Source: Dactylorhiza incarnata (Eukaryota > Streptophyta > Magnoliopsida > Asparagales > Orchidaceae). Taken from it: DNA of 64,000 nucleotides. This document shows, one piece after another, positions 27,095 to 38,350 of this stretch (position 1 is the stretch's first letter; each line of letters starts with the position of its first letter). Below the pieces are notes generated by a model. The model was not told the origin of the DNA and did no database searches. It saw only the letters and a program-made list of their open reading frames with translations. A program made the translations under genes and the position numbers. The stretch spans positions 1-64,000 of the forward strand of contig JAWHQI010001490.1 of the NCBI GenBank assembly GCA_033032865.1, written 5' to 3'.

Positions 27095-30000
27095 ATGGAT
27101 AAGAGTTGGATTGATTTGCAAAATAGAGCTTCAGATGAATATATTAAGGGTGTTGACATGTTTTTGGACTATGCTTATCAAAACAATTCAATTGATTTTG
27201 AGACTAGGATTTACTGTCCTTGCAAGAAATGTACCAACCGTTATCTTGTAGAGAGAATTGTTGCACGTGAGCATATAATTATTCATGGGTTTCTCAAAAA
27301 GTACAAGACATGGAGTTTTCATGGGGAGTCATGTCTTTTACAAAATTATAGTGGAGATTGCTCAATTAATCATCATTTAAATTTGAGTGATGATATGATT
27401 GGAATGATACATGAAGCAGTTGGCATTCCTGCAATTGATACTAACTTCAATGAAGATCCACATACATCTACGGAAGAGGATGCCAAATTTAGAAAACTTG
27501 TTGAAGATGCAGAGTGTCCATTGTACCCTGATTGCGCTAAATATACGTCCCTGTCTTTCATGGTTAGGTTATTACAAGGGAAAACAATGCATGGATGGAC
27601 AGATGTATCATTCACTTGGTTGTTAGAATCTCTTATTGATGCGTTTCCTAACATAAAGCTACCAAAATCTTATTATGAAGCTCAGAAAATCACTAAAGAC
27701 TTGGGGTTTTCTTACGAGACGTGGGATGCATGCCCTAACAATTGTATGTTATTCAGAGGAAATGATTTGTCACTTGATAAATGTGAGATATGCGGGGAAT
27801 CAAGATATAAAAAAACCCAATGAAAGCTCTGGTACTGTAGAGTGCACAACTACAAAAATTGCTTCAAAACAAGTAAGATACTTTCCTATTAAGCCAAGGT
27901 TAAAAAGGTTATTCATGTCATCAAAAACTGCACATTTCATGCGATGGCATATAGAAGAACGCATAGATGATGGGATCATGCGACACCCTGCAGACACTCC
28001 TCAATGGAAAAAATTTGATAATGATTTTCCTGAATTTGCAGCAGAGCATCGCAATGTTAGACTTGGTTTGGCATCTGATGGATTTAATCCTTTTAGAACC
28101 ATGTCTATTGCTCATAGCACATGGCCAGTAGTTTTAATGCCTTATAATTTACCACCATGGTTGTGTATGACTCAAGCTTTTCTCTTCCTTGTTGTATTAA
28201 TTGATGGACCAAAGGGGCCAGGTAATAAGATAGATGTTTATCTTCAACCGTTGATTGAAGAGTTGAATGAACTATGGAGTTATGGTATGATAACATATGA
28301 TGCATCAAAGAATCAAATGTTTACACTTCGTGCAGCACTACTTTGGACAATTAATGATTATCCAGCATATTCCAATTTATCAGGATGGAGTACAAAAGGT
28401 AAATGTGCTTGTGCAAATTGTAATCACCAAACTAGATCACATTGGTTGGCAAATGGTAGAAAATTTTGTTACTTGGGTCATCGTCGTTGGTTACCTTGCG
28501 GACACAGGTTTCGAAGAGATAAAGTATCTTTTGATGGACATCGAGAGTTTGAAGATAAGCCTCCTAACTTAAAGGAAAGTGACATTTTAGCACAGTTGGA
28601 TGGTGTACTTACTGAGTACAAGAAAGATGACCTTAAGAAAAGAAAGAGGGAAGAGCGTAACCGAGTAAGTAATATTGGTCAAATACCTGGTTGGAAAAAA
28701 AAGAGTATCTTTTTTGAATTGGCATATTGGGGGTCTCTTCAAGTACGTCATTCCATTGATGTGATGCACCAAGAGAAAAATTTAGGAGAAAATTTGTTAT
28801 ATACCATATTAGGCATTACAGGGAAATCAAAGGATGGATTGAAGGCAAGACAAGATTTAAAGCTTATGGGTATTCGCACTATGTTGCACCCACAACTACT
28901 TGCATCTGGCAAGACTTTATTGTATCCAGCTCGCTTTACAATGGATAAAACACATCAAGATATCTTCTTAAGAGTATTGAAAAACATCAAAGTGCCCGAT
29001 GGTTATGCATCAAATATTTCTCGATGTGTTCATTTGAAAGAGAGAAATATTTGGGGTCTTAAAAGTCATGACATGCATATAATTATGCAACAATTCCTTC
29101 CAATAGCCATTAGAAAAGCTTTGCCGACAGATGTTGTGAAGGTATTTATTGAGTTATCCAACTTCTATAGACAATTGTGCTCCAAAAGTAACAAACTTAT
29201 TGACTTAAAGTCTTTGCAAAAACGCATTGTTCTCACACTATGTCATCTCGAGAAGATTTTTCCACCCGCATTTTTTGATATTATGGAGCATCTAACTATA
29301 CATTTAGCTGAAGAAGCTGCCATTGCTGGCCCAGTTCAATTTCGATGGATGTATCCCATTGAAAGGTAATGATGTTTGCTTGTATTTGACAATATTCTAC
29401 CTTCTTTTATTAACATAATGTATATTTTAATTTAGGTATCTACTTACTCTAAAGAGATATGTACGTAATCGTGCTCATCCCGAAGGTTCTATTGCTAAAG
29501 GCTATCTTATGGAAGAATGTATGAATTTCTGTGAGAGATACCTGGATGGAGTGCAAACAAAGTCTAACCGCCCAAGTAGAAATTATGATGGAGGTGATGT
29601 TTCTGGTCGTCCTTTCAAGAGAGGCAAAAAGATGCTTCTTGATGAAGTTACATTGACACAAATGCATCGCCATATTCTTTTCAACACAGATGCAATCACC
29701 ATATTTCTAGAGTGAGTTTCTGAAACTTATTCAAGTTTAATATCTTTTGTATTAGTTGTTTATGATGGTGAAATTTATTATAGGAAACACATTGAATCAC
29801 TAAGAATGGATTTTCCTCGAGCAACCAAAAATCAAATTGACAAGGTTCATAATGAATCTTTTCATTTGTGGTTCAAACAACATGTGAGTATATTCAACAA
29901 TTTTTTTACTAAAGGATTATGATTATCTATAAAATTATTCAACTACTTATGTAGGTCAAATCCAGCGATATCAATATATCAGAGGAAATTAAGTATCTTA

Positions 30001-30644
30001 GTGAAGGACCAAATGATTGGGCATGGAGATACAATGGATATTTTATTAATGGATTCCGTTTTCGTACAAAGTACATGGATAGTAAAAGAAATACACAAAA
30101 TAGTGGCGTGATGCTCAAAGCAAACACTATTAGCTATGCTAGTTCAAAGGATAAGAATCCTCGTATTGGAGGTGTCACATACTATGGGAAGTTAACTGAT
30201 ATTTTTGAGATTCATTATACTAATGAATTTAAGTTTATCTTATTTAAATGTGATTGGATTGATCCTCAGGTAGGTAAAAAGGTTGATGAGTTTAATTTCA
30301 CCCTTGTAAACTTCAATCATTTGTTGTACAAGCATAACAAGCTGACAGATGAGCCTTTTATATTAGCCACTCAAGCCGAACAAGTGTGTTATGTCAAAGA
30401 TCCTTTAGAGCTCGATTGGGAAGTTGTTATGCAGCTGACAATTCGCGATTCATTTGATATGTACTCCAAGGATTCATCCCATGTTTCTCGGCTTGTGCCT
30501 CAAGTTGAACCACTAAGCCAACAAGAATTAGATGAAAGAATATATGCGCATGATGATGATGTTCATTGGGTTAGAGATGGAGTTGATGGTGTCTTAGTTG
30601 ATGATGCACAAGTGGATGTTGATAATGACATAATTGAAGATTAA
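27095..30644 (+). CDS. CACTA transposase, tnp2 (TNPD-like), with one frameshift
   Basis: This is the catalytic transposase that would cut and join the element ends in the nucleus. I assign four coding exons: 27095-29365, 29436-29711, 29784-29883 and 29955-30644. All introns are GT-AG and 70-72 bp, and all phases agree. Residues 1-80 match the Transpos_assoc domain (MDKSW start, CPCKKC at 41-46). A Cys set follows at 213, 217, 230 and 233. The tnp2 core comes next, with DGFNPF, a PKGPGNKIDVYL motif, LLWTINDYPAY, SGWSTKGKCACANC and DVMHQEKN. Exon 4 holds a DUF4216-like region (YYGKLTDIFEIHY). Total is about 1,110 codons, normal for the family. The seven-A run at 27809-27815 has one A too many and ends the first frame after residue 242; the downstream frame is otherwise open. 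This is either a real inactivation or a homopolymer error. The start is the first ATG, just after a likely splice acceptor. Confidence 0.9.
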
Positions 30645-31234
30645 ATGTTGTTCTTCTATTTAATTGATGATGTGAATGTATGTTGTCTAATCTACTAGTG
30701 AATTTGTGTTTGATTAGAATTCCTACAGTAGCAAGTTACAAGTGCTATGATTTCTTGGCTACATCGCTTGTCATGAATGTAAACTCCATATATTTGCAAA
30801 CTATTGTGTTAGCTGATCAAATACTTGTGCAAACTATTGTGTTAGCTGATGAAATTATTAACTTCGTCAGCATTTATATTATCAAGGAAAATGCATGATT
30901 TCATTGGTATGTGGGGTGTACTATCTTAAGACAATTTGATTGAATAGTAATCAATAGTTGTTGCATCTTTTGACCCAGTTGACAAAACCTGTATTATGAT
31001 GTATATATGTTCTTCACCAATACTGGTGACAGTGAGTATGACTACTCATAGAAAGAGGGTTGTAGCGACTTATTAACAATTCTATCAACTATGAATAGTT
31101 GATGATAAGTGTTCTTCGCCAATCATTGGTGAGTGGGACCACACATAGTAAGTAGTGCTGTAGTTTACTACTATTCTGTACTATTCTGTCAATTATTAAC
31201 AGTCATTGATGTTTTTAGAATAAAATTGTTTCTG
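30645..31234. other. Spacer after the transposase gene
   Basis: Probably the 3' untranslated region plus filler; no gene is supported. It contains a 23 bp direct repeat with a 33 bp period (TGCAAACTATTGTGTTAGCT at 30795 and 30828). It also has two diverged copies of a short segment with GTTCTTC(A/G)CCAAT at about 31008 and 31108. Confidence 0.45.
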
Positions 31235-32053
31235 TTAGTGTGGGTGTTCCTTGAGGCTTTTCTCAGTACTAAAAATAATACCGGCTTCCTTCTGTAGAAG
31301 GCCACCCCCTAATGTAACAACCCGCTTTCTCAGGTTTTCTTTGTCTAGCTCATCCTCATTCATGGAATGCTTCAATCCATCACACTGTGCTCTAATAATG
31401 GCATCATTTTAGATTTTAACAGCAGAAAACTCCTCACCAAGCATAGATTTTCCCATTCGAAACACACCACTTTCAGCGACCGATGCCTTCACCCGCTCCA
31501 TCTCTTCCATCAAACCCTCTTTGAGTTTTATCTGTTCGGAAAGATGATCGCTTTTTCTCGAGAGCTTCTCAAGTTCGGCTGTAAGTCGATCAATTTGTTC
31601 AGCGGAATCCCTCCGCCTTTCTTCTTCAGCCATTCTTTGCTTCTCGAGCACTTCTTGCTTTTTCTTCAGTTCCAAAACCAGGCTGTCTACTTCATTGGTT
31701 TTGAAATCTATCAAACTCAGCAGCTGCTGGTATTTAATGTGGTGCTGATGTCTCACTGATTCAAGCTCCTGGTTTGTCTTCTCAAGCATTGCTTCCAAGT
31801 TGCATTTTTGCATTTGCAGTTCACTGGATTCTTTCAGTGTTTGGATAACCAGTTTCTCATTCATATAAAATGAGGATGACATTTGTGTTGTTAGCCTCTT
31901 GAATTCCTCCTGCAGCTGTTCAGCCGTGTTATAGTTATGCAATTTCGTCTTCCTCAGTGCCTCCTCAGCTAGAATGGATCTTTTCTCCTCCTCGACTTTG
32001 GCTCTACTGATGATTTCGAGATCGGTTCGAAATGCTTTCTGCCTGTCTCTCAA
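31235..32053 (-). pseudogene. Captured host gene fragment, coiled-coil protein
   Basis: A minus-strand frame of 214 codons is open from 32053 to a stop at 31409, then continues in the same frame to 31235. It encodes a highly charged Glu/Lys/Gln-rich helical sequence with heptad spacing, for example LEAMLEKTNQELESVRHQ and EQIDRLTAELEKLSRK. After the stop come HSMNEDELDKENLRKRV and similar. It resembles plant long coiled-coil, myosin-heavy-chain-related proteins of the C2 NT-type/EEIG1-EHBP1 group; I am moderately sure of coiled coil and less sure of the family. There is no ATG: a TAA lies just upstream and the frame begins at a TTG, so this is an internal fragment. It is antisense to the transposon genes, lies between them and has no role in transposition. 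It most likely arose by transduplication, which CACTA elements are known to do. Confidence 0.72.
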
Positions 32054-32118
32054 AATTTATTGTACGATATGCATGGCTTTTTTGTAAAAAACTTTTTGAA
32101 AGCCACTCTTTTTTGAAA

Positions 32119-32404
32119 AAACAGCGAACCGGGCGCCTGGTTCCCTGAAAAACAGCGAACCGGGCGCCCGGTTCCCTGAAAAACAAAAACAGGGAACCAG
32201 GCGCCCGGTTCACTGAAAAACAGCGAACCGGGCGCCCGGTTCCCTGAAAAAACAGCGAACCGGGCGCCCGGTTCCCTGAAAAACAGCGAACCGGGCGCCC
32301 GGTTCCCTGAAAAACAGCGAACCGGGCGCCCGGTTCCCTGAAAAAACAGCGAACCGGGCGCCCGGTTCCCTGAAAAAACAGCGAACCCGGGCGTTCACTG
32401 AAAA
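32119..32404. repeat. Nine tandem 31-32 bp GC-rich palindromic repeats
   Basis: Each unit contains the perfect 18 bp palindrome GAACCGGGCGCCCGGTTC followed by CCTGAAAAACAGC. Copies 1, 3 and 9 are degenerate (GCCTGG, an inserted AAACAGG, a shortened last copy); copies 2 and 4-8 are near identical apart from an A-run of five or six. The GC-rich block sits in AT-rich DNA about 60 bp upstream of the next gene's last non-coding intron acceptor. Low-complexity open frames on the minus strand come only from this repetition. Confidence 0.93.
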
Positions 32405-32467
32405 ACATAATATTAATGTGAATATTACTATCACTGTTATTATCTTCAATTAATTTTTTTTGCAGGA

Positions 32468-34283
32468 ATGGGGAAGAAAAAGCTTCCTGGACAGACTATG
32501 AATACAAAAATGCAACTCCCTTCGCCTATAACACATCCACCATCACTAACTGAACCATGCACCACTACACCTTCAGTTTTCCCTCCCACGACACATCCAC
32601 CACCCTCTATTCCTGCGACCACTATTAAGTCACTGTTTCGAGCCACTAAACACCCAATACCACCGATCTCTCCGCCCACCACAAATACACCACGAGTCTC
32701 TCAGTCAACCACTATACATGTACCATCCCTCTCCCAACCGGCCACCGTACACATGCCACCACTCTCCGAACACATTAACCCTGAATTCAACTTCACTGGT
32801 CCACCAAATTCGACATCTAATTCAAATTCAAGTGGATATGCAGGTAGTTGAATTAATTTTTCATTGCTTAATTACATGAGAATAATGGTATTTTTTTTTT
32901 TCATTTTGATGAAGGTGCCTCAAACTTAAAAAGTAGCAAGAGAGGGCGTGGTGGAGCTCAAGGCATTTCAACATGGGGCACGGGAGAGCGGTTTCATATT
33001 GATTTTGATAAGCATGGGCTGCCTATTGGTAAGTGTGAGCAACCTTTTATTGGACAACTTGGTTTGATAGCGAGGAATAGATTTAAAGTATCACTAACAT
33101 ATGCACGATGGAGTGACTTACCTGATGATGTTCTTGATGGGTTGTGGCGGGAGATACAGGTATATACATATGCTATTCTTTTAACAAGTTAAAAATATAA
33201 ATATTTTTAATTCTAATTATCTTATTGTTTAAGTGCAGGATAACACAGATGCACCCCAAGAATTTCGAACTAAATGCTTGCATATAATTGGAGAGAGATG
33301 GAGAGAATGGAAACATTACATCAAACGTCATAACTATAATATATATAAGACAGATGAGGAGCGTTTATCTATCGTCCCAGATCGTGTTGTTGCTGATCAG
33401 TGGAGGACACTTGTTCAGTATTGGGGGCAAGATACTATAAAGTCTATATCAGTACAAAATTCATTCAACCGTGAGTGTCAAGGAGGATATCATAAGATGG
33501 GCAGATCGTCATTTCGCTCTATTCGACAAAAGGTAATTAGTTAACTAAAAATATTTATAATTGTGCATACAATTGGGATTAATGTTATATAATGTATTGT
33601 TATTTTAGATGGAGGTAGATGGAGTTGAAATGGATAGACTTAGTGTTTTTAAAAGAACACGAACCGACAAACATGGCATGATTGAGTTTGAAGCTAAAGA
33701 TCTTATTGTAAGTTACTTTTTTTATTGTAGACTTTCATTCGATGAAAAAAATGAATTAATTGAAATTATTTCGTATTTTCATAATGCAGAACGATGTGAA
33801 TAGCTTGTATGAAAAGTTACCTGAGGAGGAGCGCACAGCAGAATATAAAGAAGCTTGCTTTGTTAAGGTCATGGGAGAGGATGGCCATGGTCGTGTGCGT
33901 ACATGGGGTTCCGGTATAAGCAATCCGCAATCAAGTGAGGAAGCATCAAAATCAATTCGTTCGCAAATTCGGGAGGAGGTGCAATCTCAATTTGATTCTC
34001 AAATTGCTCAAATGAAAGCACAAATGGATGAAATGACACGTGTTCAACAAAATATGCAAGTGCTTTTAGAGCGTGCTGGCATTCCATTAACACAAACAAT
34101 GAATAGAAGTGATGATCCTTCCATTCCATCTAGCACGGGACAGGTTTGTATTTAATGTTACTTTTCAATTACTAATTTTTTAAAAAACTTCTAATTATAT
34201 TTGAAATTTTATAGGTTGGAGATGAACATGATGCTTTAGAAGACGGAGAGTTGGAGGGCATGATGCATCATTCAACAAACTAA
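32468..34283 (+). CDS. CACTA second protein, Transposase_24 family (TNPA-like)
   Basis: This is probably the DNA-binding partner that recognises the subterminal repeats and helps bring the element ends together. Six exons: 32468-32843, 32915-33159, 33239-33532, 33609-33707, 33790-34143 and 34215-34283. All introns are GT-AG with consistent phases, giving 478 residues. Residues 1-125 are a Pro/Thr/Ser-rich tail. Exon 2 starts basic (SSKRGRGGAQG) and holds FHIDFDKHGLPIG. Exons 2-5 carry the Transposase_24 fold (ERWREWKHYIKR, ADQWRTLVQYW, KMGRSSFRSIRQK, LSVFKRTRTDK). A coiled coil follows at about 386-433 (EEVQSQFDSQIAQMKAQMDE). The frame is intact. The ATG comes three bases after a strong acceptor (TTTTTTTTGCAG), so at least one non-coding exon lies upstream, possibly beyond the captured gene fragment. 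Family known from Ptta/En/Spm elements; the binding role is inferred. Confidence 0.88.
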
Positions 34284-34600
34284 TATATATGCTATAGTTT
34301 TTTGATTGGTTTTATTTTGTGGTTTGAGAATGATTACACTTGAAGTTTATGGTTGATTTTATTTTGGTTTGTGTTATCAACAATTGAAAAAAAAAATTTA
34401 AACTTAAGTTTGACTTCTTAATGGCATAATATTTTATAATCTGAATGTTCTTTTTTGTTTTGTTTGGTGATGAATGATGGTTTGGGTTGAAAAGTTCAAT
34501 ATGCTTCTTATTTTGAATCTATGTTGGATACATTATCTTTGTGGCTTTCTCTATTTCCATTGAGGGGATTATGGCGCCATACATAATTATAAAAGTAGAC
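34284..34600. other. 3' untranslated region of the TNPA-like gene
   Basis: AT-rich sequence between the stop codon and the right subterminal cluster. It has an A-run near 34388 and no open frame or repeat of note. Confidence 0.5.
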
Positions 34601-35020
34601 TATTAGCCACGGCAAATGGCCGTGGCAAACAATTAAACAAGCATGAAAGTTTTAGCCACGGGCCGAATTCGTGGCAAATAGTCAAAACATACTTTTAGCC
34701 AGGGCAGAGTTTTCGTGGTTAATAGGTGATAAAATTAGGGCTTTTAGCCACGGGATGATTCTGTGGCTAATAGTTAGAAACTGCACTTTTAGCAAGGGCG
34801 GCGTATCCGTGGCTAATAGGCAGCAAAACCGAGTCTTTTAGCCACGGTTTGGTTTCGTGGCTAAAAGTCGTGGCAAAAGGGTATTTGCCACGGGATGCGC
34901 GTGGCAAATACCTTTTGCCACGCTCGCATTAGCCACGCCCATTAGCCACGGCCAAACCGTGGCTAAAACCCTTTTGCCACGAAATTGGACTTTTAGCCAC
35001 GACAATTTGCCCTGGCTAAA
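34601..35020. repeat. CACTA subterminal repeat cluster, right
   Basis: Repeated TTAGCCACGG and CGTGGCTAA cores, many as inverted pairs, in a denser and longer cluster than at the left end. The last 170 bp hold five or more cores close together, including an inverted pair spaced by about 10 bp near 34880-34910. Likely binding sites for the TNPA-like protein. Confidence 0.9.
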
Positions 35021-35039
35021 AGTCCATTTTCTGGTAGTG
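35012..35039 (-). repeat. CACTA terminal inverted repeat, right
   Basis: Read on the minus strand it starts CACTACCAGAAAATGGACTT and continues TTAGCCAG. It is followed on the plus strand by GTT (35040-35042), the right copy of the target duplication. Confidence 0.93.
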
Positions 35040-38000
35040 GTTGAACACTTTTCCTAAAAATGTCATATAGGATGTTTATTTTCTGAAGGCGCGGCACCGG
35101 GCAGAATAATTGTGAATCGCATAGTTTATGTAATATACGCAGAACACGCGCCTTTTGAAAATAGACGTCCTATATGATATTTTTAGGAAAAGTGTTCAAT
35201 ATAAAAGTTGTAGATCTCGACGAGATCTACAACTTTCATGTTGAACATTTTTCCTAAAAATGTCATATAGGATGTCTATTTTCTGAAGGCGCGGCACCGG
35301 GCAGAACAATTGCGAATCGCATAGTTTAGGTAATATACGCAGAACCCGCGTCTTCAGAAAATAGTCGTCCTATATGACATTTTTAGGAAAAGTGTTCAAC
35401 ATGAAAGTTGTAGATCTCGTCGAGATCTACAACTTTCATGTTGAACACTTTTCCTCAAAATGTCATATAGGATATCTATTTTCTTAAGGCGCGGCACCGG
35501 GCAGAACAATTGCGAATCGCATAGTTTTGGTAATATACGCAGAACACGCGCCTTTTGAAAATAGACGTCCTATATGACATTTTTAGGAAAAGTGTTCAAC
35601 ATCAAAGTTGTAGATCTCGATGAGATCTACAACTTTCATGTTGAACACTTTTCCTAAAAATGTCATATAGGATGTCTATTTTCTGAAGGCGCGGCACCGG
35701 GCAGAACAATTGCGAATCGCATAGTTTAGGTAATATACGCAGAACACGCGCCTTTTGAAAATAGACGCCCTATATGACATTTTTAGGAAAAGTGTTCAGC
35801 ATCAAAGTTGTAGATCTCGACGAGATCTACAACTTTCATGTTGAACACTTTTCCTAAAAATGTCATATAGGATGTCTATTTTCTGAAGGCGCGGCACCGG
35901 GCAGAACAATTGCGAATCGCATAGTTTAGGTAATATACGCAGAACACGCGCCTTTTGAAAATAGACGTCCTATATGATATTTTTAGGAAAGGTGTTCAAC
36001 ATGAAAGTTGTAGATCTCGTCGAGATCTACAACTTTCATGTTGAACACTTTTCCTAAAAATGTCATATAGGATGTCTATTTTCTGAAGGCGCGGCACCGG
36101 GCAGAACAATTGCGAATCGCATAGTTTAGGTAATATACGCAGAATACGCGCCTTTTAAAAATAGACGTCCTATATGACATTTATAGGAAAAGTGTTCAAC
36201 ATCAAAGTTGTAGATCTCGACGAGATCTACAACTTTCATGTTGAACACTTTTCCTAAAAATTTCATAAAGTATGTCTATTTTCTGAAGGCGCGGCACCGG
36301 GCAGAACAATTGCGAATCGCATAGTTTATGTAATATACGCAGAACACGCGCCTTTTGAAAATTGACGTCCTATATGACATTTTTAGTAAAAGTGTTCAAC
36401 ATGAAAGTTGTAGATCTCGTCGAGATCTACAACTTTCATGTTGAACACTTTTACTAAAAATGTCATATAGGATGTCTATTTTCTGAAGGCGCGGAAACGG
36501 GCAGAACAATTGCGAATCGCATAGTTTAGGTAATATACGCAGAACACGCGCCTTTTGAAAATAGACGTCCTATATGACATTTTTAGGAAAAGTGTTTAAC
36601 ATCAAAGTTGTAGATCTCGTCGAGATCTACAACTTTCATGTTGAACACTTTTCCTAAAAATGTCATATATGATGTCTATTTTCTGAAAGCGCGGCACCGG
36701 GCAGAACAATTGCGAATCGCATAGTTTAGGTAATATACGCAGAACACGCGCCTTTTGAAAATAGACGTCCTATATGACATTTTTAGGAAAAGTGTTCAAC
36801 ATGAAAGTTGTAGATCTCGTCGAGATCTACAACTTTCATGTTGAACACTTTTCCTAAAAATTTCATATAGGATGTCTATTTTCTGAAGGCGCGACACCGG
36901 GCAGAACAATTGTGAATCGCATAGTTTAGGTAATATACGCAGAACACGCGCCTTTTGAAAATAGACGTCCTATATAACATTTTAAGGAAAAGTGTTCAAC
37001 ATCAAAGTTGTAGATCTCGACGAGATCTACAACTTTCATGTTGAACACGTTTCCTAAAAATGTCATATAAGATGTCTATTTTCTGAAGGCGCGGCACCGG
37101 GCAGAACAATTGCGAATCGCATAGTTTAGGTAATATACGCAGAACACGCGCCTTTTGAAAATAGACGTCCTATATTACATTTTTAGGAAAACTGTTCAAC
37201 ATCAAAGTTGTAGATCTCGACGAGATCTACAACTTTGATGTTGAACACTTTTCCTAAAAATGTCATATAGGATGTCTATTTTCTGAAGGCGCGGCACCGG
37301 GGAGAACAATTGCGAATCGCATAGTTTAGGTAATATACGCAGAACACGCGCCTTTTGAAAATTGACGTCCTATATTACATTTTTAGGAAAAGTGTTCAAC
37401 ACCAAAGTTGTAGATCTCGACGAGATCTACAACTTTCATGTTGAACACTTTTCCTAAAAATGTTATATAGGATGTCTATTTTCTGAAGGCGCGGCACCGG
37501 GCAGAACAATTGCGAATCGCATAGTTTAGGTAATATACACAGAAGACGCGCCTTTTAAAAATAGACGTCCTATATGACATTTTTAGGAAAAGTGTTCAAC
37601 ATCAAAGTTGTAGATCTCGACGAGATCTACAACTTTCATGTTGAACACTTTTCCTAAAAATGTCATATAGGATGTCTATTTTCTAAAGGCACGGCACCGG
37701 GCAGAACAATTGCGAATCGCATAGTTTAGGTAATATACGCAGATCACGCGCCTTTTGAAAATAGACGTCATATATGACATTTTTAGGAAAAGTGCTTAAC
37801 ATCAAAGTTGTAGATCTCGACGAGATCTACAACTTTCATGTTGATCACTTTTCCTAAAAATGTCATATAAGATATCTATTTTTGAAGGCGCGACACCGGG
37901 CAGAACAATTGCGAATCGCATAGTTTAGGTAATATACGCAGAACACGCGCCTTTTGAAAATAGACGTCCTATATGACATTTTTAGGAAAAATGTTCAACA

Positions 38001-38350
38001 TGAAAGTTGTAGATCTCGTCGAGATCTACAACTTTCATGTTGAACACTTTTCCTAAAAATGTCATATGAGATGTCTATTTTCTGAAGGCGCGGCACCGGG
38101 CAGAACAATTGCGAATCGCATAGTTTAGGTAATATACGCAAAACACACGTCTTTTGAAAATAGACGTCCTATATGACATTTTTAGGAAAAGTGTTCAACA
38201 TCAAAGTTGTAGATCTCGATGAGATCTACAACTTTCATGTTGAACACTTTTCCTAAAAATTTCATATAGGATGTCTATTTTCTGAAGGTGCGGCACCGTG
38301 CAGAACAATTGCGAATCGCATAGTTTAGGTAATATACGCAGAACACGCGC
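35040..38350. repeat. 200 bp palindromic satellite array, middle segment
   Basis: About 16.5 diverged monomers, with the 200 bp period kept almost without indels. From 36130 to 38340 the monomers follow the same order of diagnostic variants as 19240-22200, lacking its 800 bp internal duplication. The array stops at 38350 at monomer position 66 (ACGCGC) and passes directly into retrotransposon gag sequence. Confidence 0.96.

Larger units (their letters stand above)
22766..35039 (+). mobile_element. CACTA (En/Spm-type) DNA transposon, 12.3 kb
   Basis: The element is complete end to end. It starts CACTACTAGAAAAATGAC and ends with the inverted counterpart TGGTAGTG, flanked by a GTT duplication inside one satellite monomer. 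Both ends carry clusters of short repeats with the core TTAGCCACG. Inside are two genes typical of autonomous plant CACTA elements: a tnp2-type transposase (27095-30644) and a Transposase_24 protein (32468-34283), both on the plus strand. It also holds a captured host-gene fragment and a GC-rich tandem repeat. The transposase has one frameshift, so whether this copy is autonomous is uncertain. The clean excision-restorable junction shows that it inserted after the satellite formed. Confidence 0.97.

Noticed and set aside
27809..27815. Programmed -1 ribosomal frameshift at the A run
   Set aside because: The shift needed to reach the downstream frame is +1, not the -1 that an A-AAA-AAA site would give, and no such mechanism is known for this family.
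32004..32449. Repetitive minus-strand open frames (FREPGARFAVF type)
   Set aside because: They are a translation of the 31 bp tandem repeat, with overlapping frames of equal quality.
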